Assembly: GCA_032718475.1 (NCBI GenBank)
Contig: JAUCBJ010003678.1
Coordinates: 1 to 46,352 of the forward strand
Direction: 5' to 3'
DNA: 46,352 nt
Source of the DNA: Nemertoderma westbladi
Lineage: Eukaryota; Xenacoelomorpha; Nemertodermatida; Nemertodermatidae
Under the pieces are notes generated by a model that was given only the letters and a program-made list of their open reading frames with translations, was not told the origin of the DNA and did no database searches. The position numbers and the translations under genes are program-made. Of this stretch, positions 1 to 8,700 are shown one piece after another (the first letter of the stretch is position 1; each line of letters opens with the position of its first letter).

Positions 1-17
1 CAATGCAAATACAGACA

Positions 18-36
18 GGGGGGGGGGGGGGGGGGG
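18..36. repeat. Poly-G tract (19 G)
   Basis: An uninterrupted run of 19 G, followed by short GGGGACTAAGA-like repeats to about position 90. Such a run can form G-quadruplexes and its length is unreliable in assemblies. Confidence 0.9.
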
Positions 37-261
37 ACTAAGACACAGGGGACTAAGACTAAGGGCACTAAGACCTACAGTGGACGTCATGCTGGAATAC
101 ATGTTTTATTGGAAGGCTCTTGGAGTAGGTATACTGGTGGATAGTATGTAAAGACATTTAGTGCTCTTCATGGGAAAAAATCCACTCTGTACTGTAGAAA
201 CTCTGTATTGTAGACTGTATTATCAATGTTAGGTATATGGCGTAATGCCAACCACAGTACA

Positions 262-665
262 GTAGTACAGACTGACAGTAAGACCGACAGACAAACAGAC
301 TAGATTTATGTAAACGTGTAAACTGACATCAGAAATGAAATCAGCAACCCTTAAAACCCTCATAGCAGGAATATTGGTTAGTTAGTATACTTTCTTAAGT
401 TTTGACAGACTGACTGACAGAAAGACCGACAGCCAGACAGGCTAGATTTATTAAACGTGAGAACTGACATCTGAAATGGAATCAGCACCCATTAAAACCC
501 CCATAACGAGAATGTTAGTTAGTTAGTATTCTTTTTTAAGTTTTGACAGACTGACTGACTGACAGAAAGACCGACAAACAGACAGACTAGATTTATGTAA
601 ACCTGAAAACTGACATCAGAAATGAAATCAGCACCCCTTAAAACCCCCATAGCGAGAATGTTAGC
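262..665. repeat. Minisatellite, three units of about 143 bp
   Basis: Three imperfect tandem units. The shared landmark TAGATTTAT begins near 301, 443 and 588, giving periods of 142 and 145 bp. Each unit has a GACTGACAGAAAGACCGACA-like part, then CTGACATCAGAAATGAAATC and a stretch reading AAAACCCCCATA. It is noncoding, and the short GACA/GACT motifs inside suggest growth from a microsatellite. Confidence 0.85.
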
Positions 666-960
666 GACAAGTTTTAATTATTAACCATATTTCGTAAGAT
701 ATATTTTAAAACATTTATTTATTAATAATGCAATAACTGAATAACCAGATAACGGAAATTTGTCTTTCCCGGAAAGACAAACCGAATTGAAACTTTTAAT
801 TACTAATAATAATTGTGGTGAGAGGTGATTGGAAATCAAGGATATAAGTTATGTTATGGTAGGCACAGGCAAATGAATTGATGTCTGTTGAGATGTATTG
901 AAGGAGCACTATTCCTTCTACAAGACTACTACACGTTCGTGGGGACTTCGCGCAGCACGA
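666..960. other. AT-rich stretch, nothing recognised
   Basis: There is no supported gene. A short inverted repeat CTTTCCGGAAAG (about 764-775) is the only structure I see. Confidence 0.6.
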
Positions 961-1300
961 GAGTGCATACGTACAAATTTTGGTTTAATTTAATCTGCAA
1001 TTGCCCGACTTATTTCGGTTTATATAAAAGTCTGAACTGCAATTGCCCGACTTATTTCGGTTTTTATAAAAAGTCTGAAACCACCGGTACCGACTGACCT
1101 ATTTTTGACCAAACTTCAGATACTTTCCAAACTTTTAATGGAGTGCATACGTACAAGTTTGGTTTAATTCATCATTTGATTGAACGACTTATTTTAGTTT
1201 TTATCAAAAGTCTGAAACTACCGGTACCGAGTGTCCGACAGTCTTATTTTGATAAAAACTCAGATTATTTCTAAATTTCTAATAGACTGCATATTCAGAG
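961..1300. repeat. Imperfect 180-bp tandem repeat
   Basis: GAGTGCATACGTACAA occurs at 961 and again at 1141. Each is followed by a TTGGTTTAATT part, a CGACTTATTT..GTTTTTAT part and ACCGGTACCGA. A shorter internal duplication (GCAATTGCCCGACTTATTTC) lies in the first unit. The short ORF running through it is explained by the repeat and is not a gene. Confidence 0.75.
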
Positions 1301-1551
1301 TGTGGGCCGCCTCAGACTGAATAATATGCTAGACTCATACCATTTTAATTAATTAATCTATTTATATTATGAATTAGAATTTCAATTATATATTGTTTTA
1401 TTGTTTATATATATTTTACTGTGCCATACCAGGCGTAATTAAATTAAATTCAATAGACTGCATATAATATGATGTAATAAAAGTTGGTTTAATTCTAGTA
1501 ATTGTTGTTGGCTTTAAAGAATTTAATATAAAAAACGTGCAAAATAAGTTT
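1301..1551. other. AT-rich stretch, nothing recognised
   Basis: It is low-complexity A+T rich DNA without open frames or clear repeats. Confidence 0.5.
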
Positions 1552-1633
1552 TGCCAGAGATATGATTCGAACCAGCGCGAGAAGATCCTATTGGATGGCT
1601 AGTCCAACGCCTTATCCACTCAGCCAACACCGC
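1552..1633 (-). pseudogene. tRNA-Ser-like pseudogene or tRNA-derived SINE head
   Basis: On the minus strand the sequence reads like a class II tRNA. It has a D-arm core TGGCTGAGTGGATAAGGC, an anticodon stem TTGGA/TCCAA around the 7-nt loop CTAGCCA, a long variable arm, and the T-loop box GGTTCGAAT, which is also the internal B box. Animal tRNA-Ser(AGA) normally has CTAGAAA in that loop, so the anticodon here reads AGC. The T stem (GCTGG against CATAT) and the acceptor stem (GCGGTGT against the 3' end) do not pair. It is therefore probably not functional. A SINE head is the main alternative, because only the A/B-box part resembles a tRNA. Confidence 0.7.
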
Positions 1634-2033
1634 TCGAGGTAACGAGCTGGCCATTGAAGGTATTAAAGTTTTATACTGCAATTTCGTAATCACTACTGAT
1701 AGGTACAGCAGTAGGCCTACCGTACCGGTAGGCCTATGTCATTACTTCGGAGTCTCTAGCGGATCCCCAATTAAATGTCTTAACTTTTCAATTTCGTAAA
1801 AGATAGACTTCATGATTATCTACAAGTAACCAAAATTTCAGCTCAGGAAAATGAGGCGTTCCCGAGAAATTTAACATTTTCTAAAAACCACATAATCTGT
1901 CGTAGCTGACGTCAGACTGCATGATTTCTCACCAAACTTTACAAACTTTCTAAACTTTCTCTCTACTACTTACCTACTAAGTTTGGTTCAATTCCGAACC
2001 AGCGATGCCGAGAAATTCGCGTTCAAACATTTA
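1634..2033. other. Intergenic, with two TAGGCCTA palindromes
   Basis: No gene is seen. TAGGCCTA occurs at 1712 and 1729, the second inside TACCGGTAGGCCTA. Confidence 0.5.
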
Positions 2034-2068
2034 CCAGACAGACGGACAGACAGACAGACAGACGGACA
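2034..2068. repeat. GACA microsatellite
   Basis: About eight units of GACA/GACG. A short open frame that reads through it as QTDRQTD is a by-product of the repeat. Confidence 0.85.
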
Positions 2069-2352
2069 TGCCCCATTTGCCCTATATGAACCGTATGCCA
2101 AGGCTCGCCGACTACGTGTCTCGCCCCACAGTTATGTCTCTGTGTGCTAGCCTTGGCACTGGCTTGGTCAATGACTTTAGCTTGCCATGTTAGTAATGTA
2201 CAACTTCAATAAATATTATTGGGCACGGTTGCCCTTCCCATGCCTTATGCTCTATGGGGGAGAATGGAATCAGCGTATGAATTTACAATGTTAATTATGT
2301 TTAAATCAATGAAAAATATATTTATTAACGCAAATCACTTGAAAAAATAAAA
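2069..2352. other. AT-rich left flank of the LTR element
   Basis: There is no gene. It ends at the 5-bp target duplication of the retrotransposon. A stretch near 2105-2140 (GTGTCTCGCCCCACA) resembles 15160-15178, so a small dispersed repeat flanks both sides of the element. Confidence 0.5.
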
Positions 2353-2357
2353 ACTAT
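2353..2357. repeat. Target-site duplication ACTAT (left)
   Basis: ACTAT immediately precedes the 5' LTR and recurs directly after the 3' LTR at 14932-14936. A 5-bp duplication is usual for BEL/Pao and many other LTR elements. Confidence 0.9.
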
Positions 2358-3304
2358 TGTAAAAGCCTTTGCTGAATTGCCCCGTTATTTTTATTATCTT
2401 TTACATTAAAATACTCTGTAGTTGATTTAATAAGTGTAAGAGACCGTATTATTGCTGTATCGGTGTTTTTAGAGGATCTAAGACCTATTTCCTCCGTATG
2501 TGTACTGTGAAAGGCATATTTTATGATTCTATGGCAATTCGTGACGCAAAGGGGTGATAGCTACTCTTGAACAGTAGTTACTATGACTACGGTTAACAGC
2601 TGACATTCATACGTGTTGATTTCCTTTGTTCTACGGCGTCTCTCAGTTCAGTCAGCCAATTAGAGCGTTTTTGTGGCTCCTTGTACAGAAAATTTCCGAG
2701 AAATGACGCAATGCCTATGTGCAGTGTTTACATTCAGTCCTGAGCCAAAGAAAGAACGGCTTGGAAGTATTTTGTGCTTTACTGTTTTAGCCGTACACTA
2801 GTAGGCTTAATCATAAGGACATATATCCGTTATCTGATGTCTAACTTGACTAACCTAACTCAATGCAATCAATGCATACTGCAGTACTGCATACACTGCA
2901 TACTGTGTAACACTGTGCATACTTTATATTGTTATACTGCTATTTGCTGTCTGTACTTCATAATTTGGTTGATGAATTATTATATTTGGAATAACGATAA
3001 ATAACCCCGAAAACCCAATATTCTTGATATACTGAAGGTAAGAGAGAAAGGTTATACATAACGATTGTGACTTATGTTAAAGTGGTTTGAAGTGAATCTA
3101 ATGTTATTTGATAGCCCCTACATGAGTCAGTCCGTGTTCCTTTTATATGTAACTAAAATCAGTGAAGATCGGCAGATCAGTGTGCAGTATTGTGCAGCAT
3201 TGTGTGCGGGTGATACTGATAACGAAGCATTTCCTAAAGAATGCGCCATATATGTGAATTATAACTAAGCCATATCGTTGTGATTAGTTTAAGTCATAAC
3301 TCTG

Positions 3305-3313
3305 TTTATATAG
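3305..3313 (+). promoter_or_regulatory. Candidate TATA box of the retrotransposon
   Basis: TTTATATAG lies about 110 bp before the LTR polyadenylation signal, which is a sensible promoter position in an LTR. No transcript evidence is available here. Confidence 0.45.
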
Positions 3314-3420
3314 ATAGAGCGCCACGTCCTAAAGGAACTGTTAATATTCCCCGAAAGTGAATAATATTGTCAGAGATTATATAATACTGTCAGTCGAATA
3401 ATACATTAAGCTTACATAGC

Positions 3421-3426
3421 AATAAA
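3421..3426 (+). terminator. AATAAA polyadenylation signal in 5' LTR
   Basis: AATAAA lies downstream of the candidate TATA box. The copy in the 3' LTR (14752-14757) would be the one used for ending the element's RNA. Confidence 0.5.
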
Positions 3427-3616
3427 ATTAAGCCGTCGAACCCAATCTCCCGGGAATTATCCAGCGGGTGAATGATCGCGCACAGATTGGTTTCGACTAG
3501 TGTAGTGAATCAAATATTTGTCATCGGCTAAAGTGATTTATTATCTAACAGACATCCTAATTTGGCGGGTTAAACTGCCAAAGGTCTGAAAGCGCGAACA
3601 ATAACGGATATTGCTT

Positions 3617-3639
3617 CTTTATTGCAGTAAGCAATAAAG
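3617..3639 (+). other. Hairpin just after the 5' LTR
   Basis: CTTTATTGC, a 5-nt loop AGTAA, then GCAATAAAG form a perfect 9-bp stem starting 17 bp past the LTR end. The bases directly after the LTR (ATAACGGATATTGC) do not begin with the TGG expected of a primer-binding site for an unmodified tRNA 3' end. The hairpin could take part in RNA packaging or priming. That role is inference. Confidence 0.55.
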
Positions 3640-5760
3640 TCGAAAGTACCGGTCGACCGGTAACCAGTAGGCCTGACTGCCTGATCATCCGGACCGGTAC
3701 CTACAGCAGTATTATTCGATTTTGATAGTTATATACCGGTAGGCCTTAATAATTAATCAGGGAGGGCCCGCCCTGGTTTTTTATTGAGATTTTTACTTAT
3801 TTCTGCCAAGTTTTATTTATTTGTAGGCCAGTATTGAACAGAAGGCGTGTAAGCCTGATCAGATTGTACAGACGATTTGTAGGCTGAGCTGTTGTCTGAT
3901 TGCTGTTAAGTCCGAACGAATTGCAGTGTGTGTAGATCACCTGTCCGATTAAGTACGATTAGGCAGTAGGGGCAGCGAATGCTGTAAGGTAAACCCCCAA
4001 CTAAAGAATAAGTCGCACTACTGGGTTAGAGCGCATACTCCCTAATCATTTCGGAGTCTGCATGTCCTGTAGTTTATTTAGGCTTGAGAGTAGTCTGCCA
4101 TCGTTTAGTCTGTACTTTGTTTGTGTAAGTCTGTACGGGTAGCGTATAATTTTATTTAGATAATTTGTAGGCTGGATAGTTGTCTGGCTGTTATTAGGTC
4201 TGAGCGGATTGCCGCGTGTGTAGATCATCTGTCCGATTAAGTACGGTTAGGCAGTAGGGGCAGCGAACGCTGTAAGGTAAACCCCCAACTAAAGAATAAG
4301 TCGCACTACTGGGTTAGAGCGCATACTCCCTAATCATTTCGGAGTCTACATATACCGTAGTTTGTTTAGGCTTGATAGTAGTCTGTCAGTGTTCGGTCTG
4401 TATTTTGTTTGAGTAGTTTGTACGCGTAGCGTAATATTTATTATTCAGAGTTTATGCGATTATCCGCAACATTCATTCCCTAAGTTTGTTCCTACAGTAA
4501 TTGTGTTTGTTATACATACCGCTATAGTTAAATTAACCCCGGTACTACACGGGCTGCTCGGCGTAGGTAAAGACTGGTGATTTTGTGCATTGGTCACTCC
4601 AGCAGATGCCGTGGTTCTTTTAGCTGTTCAAGTATATTTAACTACTGATTATCTGTTGTACAAGTACTCGTACCTAATTTAGGGTTTAGTGTACAGTACT
4701 TTCCGAAGTAATTAGTGTAGGCATTATATTTGTGTTGTAAAGTGGTTGATAGGCACATTCGATTAGCTCTATTAACTTCTAGGTAGGAACACTCCGTGAT
4801 ACATAATGTAGAACCTATAGCGATACGGCTATAGGTCGTCAGGCGGTGGTATTTTTCTATCTAGACAACGCAGTGTATTTACTACTACTTATTATTTCAA
4901 ATACCGTAGTACCCTGTCCGTTGTAATAACCAGTTTCTAACCCTTTGTTAGGCTGGTTTGTAGACTTCTTGTAAAATTACCCTAAAAATTCGTATTTTGT
5001 GTTTTTTGTAAATTTTTGTGTTTATTTAGAGATTGTAATCTCAACCCGAATTGTACGTAATTTGTAGTATTAAGTAACTTAGGTAAATTAGAATTATTTG
5101 TTTTAGTGTCCTATACGTAACACTTCACTAAAAGCGCAGCGCTTTGTGTAGTGATTACCCCAGAAATAATAACATTTATTTCAAAAATTGACAAAACCCA
5201 TTAAAACGGGTATATATATATTATAAATCAAATCTAACGATTTATAAATAGTAGGCCTACCATATAACAATTAGGTCTCAATATCAGTTGGACTACTGCT
5301 TAAATAACGGTAACAAAGTAAGTTAAAGTAACCAAGTAACCCTAAAGTTCAGAAATTCAATTATTCTAAAATAATTGATATACCGGTATTTACGATAGGC
5401 CTATTATCTTATTTCTATAAATCTAGGCTGAAATTATACCGGTACTCGTAATTAATTCTATTCCAGAATTATATATACTACAAACTGTAAGCTGTATACC
5501 GGTATTCCGATAGGCCTATTATATATTTATATATATTTGTGCTAAAATTATACCGGTATTCTGTGATAAACCTAGTCTGTAATAATACTTATATAGTTAT
5601 ATATACTATAAGTATACCGGTATTCTAATATATTATATATATATCACGCTACACTGAGTAGCAGTACCGGTAATTAATTACTAGGCTAGCAGTTACTACT
5701 GAGTTACTAGACTTACTCAGACTGTAATACAGCAGTAGACATTCAACGGTATACATAGTC
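3640..5760 (+). other. Long untranslated leader of the retrotransposon
   Basis: About 2.1 kb separates the LTR from the ORF start, with no credible coding frame. It contains a 288-bp tandem duplication (separate entry). Towards its end (about 5375-5680) there is a degenerate repeat in which ATACCGGTATT recurs every 55-110 bp among TATATA runs, with TAGGCCTA at 5252, 5396 and 5511. Confidence 0.6.
3868..4443. repeat. 288-bp tandem duplication in the leader
   Basis: Two units. AAGTACG(A/G)TTAGGCAGTAGG begins at 3951 and at 4239 (288 bp apart). A core from about 3951 to 4070 is almost unchanged in the second unit, including AAACCCCCAACTAAAGAATA and a TCGCACTACTGGGTTAGAGC part. The ends of the units are more diverged. 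Confidence 0.85.
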
Positions 5761-8700
5761 ATGTCTGATACTAAGCAGAACCTGTCAGACAGTTTATTAG
5801 ATGTAACTATCTGCGACTCAGATAGAGACGTACAACCGTCTGGTCGTAAATCCAGTTCACCTCCCACTGTGAGGAAGGTCATCCCTCCAGTAGTAATAAC
5901 AGAACCTAGGCTGGTCCAACATCGTAGGTCTATCATAGGCACTCGAGCTCAGGTCAAGCGGGACCAAAAGGCAGCGGAACAGCAACAACCCGCTAGTCAA
6001 GAACTTATTCCTCAGCGGCCCAGCAGCTCCAGTAGTGAGGATACTGTAGAGCTGACACCCGAGCGCGGAGCAGAGATGACGGATGCGGTTTATACGGATC
6101 CCCTTCTCATCCTTCCTGCAGCCGTACTCGCTGGGTTATTGATCGCGGTGGAAGAACACCAGATCGATTGGGCGAGAAGTCAACGGTCAACTAGAGATAG
6201 CTACGCGGGATACACGAGTGAAGAACTGAAGTCTATTGTCGAGTCGCAATGGAACTTCCCCGGACCCGGACTCCCGTTTGATTTATCAGAAGCTGCCTGG
6301 GAAGACATACACCGGATGGGAGTAGCCAAGGAAACCATCGATCCAGCTGTATGGAAGAGGTCCGCAGCCGGATACGCCCAGGGATTCTTCAGCTCTATGG
6401 AGCGAGTAGAGAGACAACTGTTTCAACAACCTCAAGGACCTCAAGAGCAGGGATCGCTGCTTTATCAAGTTAGAGAAAGAGTTTTGCGGATTAGACTAAT
6501 CTTATCCGCCTTTGAGGAGGCTTCTAAAAGAAAACAAGACACGTCGTTGCAAGTTGCCGTAAAAACTTGGTTTCAACGGGTGAGTCGCCAGGTTCAAGGA
6601 GCAGCTCAGTGGAAAGCTCAGTTGGAGGAGCGCTCAACCCATGGAGAATCGACGGACGCTATTTTTTCCCAAGTGGAAAGTGAAGCGACGGCAGAGAAAC
6701 CGCATAAGAAGGATGCCATTGATATCTATCTGTCAGACTATCAGCGTTTTTTGGGAGATGATGAGTTGAGGAGAAGGTTAGAGGGACTTAGCCCTAATAG
6801 CGAAGGAGCCAAACTCGTGTTAGATGCGATTGATGTGGATAGGTTAGCGGCGAACCAAGCTAAATTCGATGAACAACTCCGCATCGCTAGAGAACAAGAA
6901 GAACAAGTAAAGAAAAAACGTATAGAAGACAGAAAAGCAGCGGCAGTAGCAGCAGCAGTGGCAGCTGCAGAAGCAGAAACAAAAGCGGCAGCGGCAGTGG
7001 CAGAAGCAGAAACAAAAGCGGCAGCGGCAGTGGCAGCAGCAGAGGCAAAAGCGGCAGTAGCAGCAGCAAAGGCAGCGGCCGAAGCGGAAGGACGCAAGCG
7101 GGAGGCAGTGGCAGAAGCCGAACGGAGAGCGACTGAAGAAACCACCCAATTAGAATTGGAAAACATTCAGGAGAATCAAGACTGCATAAATAAACAGTTA
7201 ACAGCTAGTAATATGCAGATGATGAATCGATCTACTCCCAAACGACAGGGATATACATCATCTGAGGAAGGCGATACCACCGACACTGAAGGCGGAAGAA
7301 ATCGATCTCGCCTAAGCAGACGTAAAAGAACATTCCACCGGCAGAAATTGCCTGATTTGCCTCCAGCTGTTAGAAGGCAACTAAATAACACCAAAGTAGG
7401 TAGTACAGAACCCACAGACCAAATAATTACAATAGAGAGACTCCCTACTATAGTAGATGAGCCTGAAATAATTAGGCCTGTTCTTGAAATCACCCCTTCG
7501 GTGATAGACACACCTGTGCTCCCTGAAGCTACTTCTAAATTCCCTCTACATAGCACTAAGCTACCTGTGCCCAGTAGAACTGCCCAGGAGACAGTTCAGG
7601 TCCTGGACCCCGAGCGAAATATTCCAGATTTGTCGCCCGTTGTCCCTCGTCCGCCCGCTACAACGTTGGCGACTCCCGCTTCGGCGGTCGAATGGGTGGA
7701 CGAGAGACGGCGGGGGATGGATCTCCTGCTCGGGCAGTTGCAGGAGACTGTCCAGCAATTCAAGGGCACAGTAAGGGAAAGTAGACTAGAGTTGCAAGAA
7801 GTGCAGCAAAGTATCGCGCTAGAGCGCGATAAATTAGTAAATACACAAAGGGGTATACCACCACCCTCTGTAACAATGTGTCAACCTGTTAGGTCTGAAG
7901 TATCTCATGCGCAAGGTGTGGAGCCTACCCGCATATATACTGCTAGCGAAGTAGAAACTCCTATAGTGAACCCTATTAAGGGTAATTATAGACCTGTTGA
8001 TAATGACATTCCCTATAGACCGGATCATAATCCGAGAAATTTATATACCGATAACTCGATATTAAATAGCACGATGGCCCAAGAAAGTTTTACGCGTCAA
8101 ATGGCTAGAACCGAAGCCCGGCAAGCGGTGAAGGTGGGAGAGATAGTCAAATTCAATGGAGATGAGATGAAATGGTTACCTTTTAATGAATATTACAAAG
8201 ATAACATACAGAACTCTGTACTATCTAATGGAGAAAAACTTAGATACCTCATCGAGTGCTTGGAAGGATCTCCCAAGTTAATGGCGTTAAAGTTTATTGG
8301 ACATCCAGACGGATTAAGACAAGTTTGGGATACACTAAACATCAGGTATGGTAATAGGAATAATATCGCTGGGTACTTGTATGCAAAGTTAGTAGCGCCC
8401 CGAAAGTTTATTAGTAGCGGAATTATCGAGTTTTCCGATGAGATCCAGGAGATCTGCAGACAATTAGATTGGCTAGGTAAGTCTCATGAGTATCAGAACA
8501 CTATGGTTATTAGAGCAGTGGCTTCTACTTTACCGAAAGGTGGAGTAGGTACACGCTGGGATAAGAAAGTGTTATATATGATGGAACAACAACGACGAGA
8601 CCCTACCATGGCTGATCTCATGTCGTTCCTAGATGGAGAAGTGAAATTACAGCTCCTGAAACTGTCCAGAGAGAAGACACCGGAAAACAAGGTAAGTGAA

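Larger units (their letters stand above)
2358..3600 (+). repeat. 5' LTR (1243 bp)
   Basis: It starts TGTAAAAGCC, ends GCGCGAACA, and matches 13689-14931 base for base except for two differences I could see: G/A at about 2612 against 13943, and T/A at about 3541 against 14872. A TATA-like TTTATATAG at 3305-3313 and AATAAA at 3421-3426 suggest U3 runs to about 3335, a short R follows, and U5 is about 160 bp. The U3 contains a cluster of TGCATACTG / GCAGTACTGC near-palindromes at about 2872-2935. Open frames of 76 and 64 codons inside it recur in the 3' LTR only because the LTRs are identical. Confidence 0.95.

Noticed and set aside
1552-1633. Functional tRNA gene
   Set aside because: The T stem and acceptor stem do not pair, and the anticodon disagrees with the body of the molecule.
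2774-3268. 76- and 64-codon frames in the 5' LTR, repeated at 14105-14599
   Set aside because: They lie in the U3 of an LTR and partly translate a TGCATACTG repeat. They are duplicated only because the LTRs are duplicated.
6741-7166. Minus-strand frames rich in Ala, Cys or Leu
   Set aside because: They are antisense shadows of the Ala/Glu-rich repeat of the Gag ORF.
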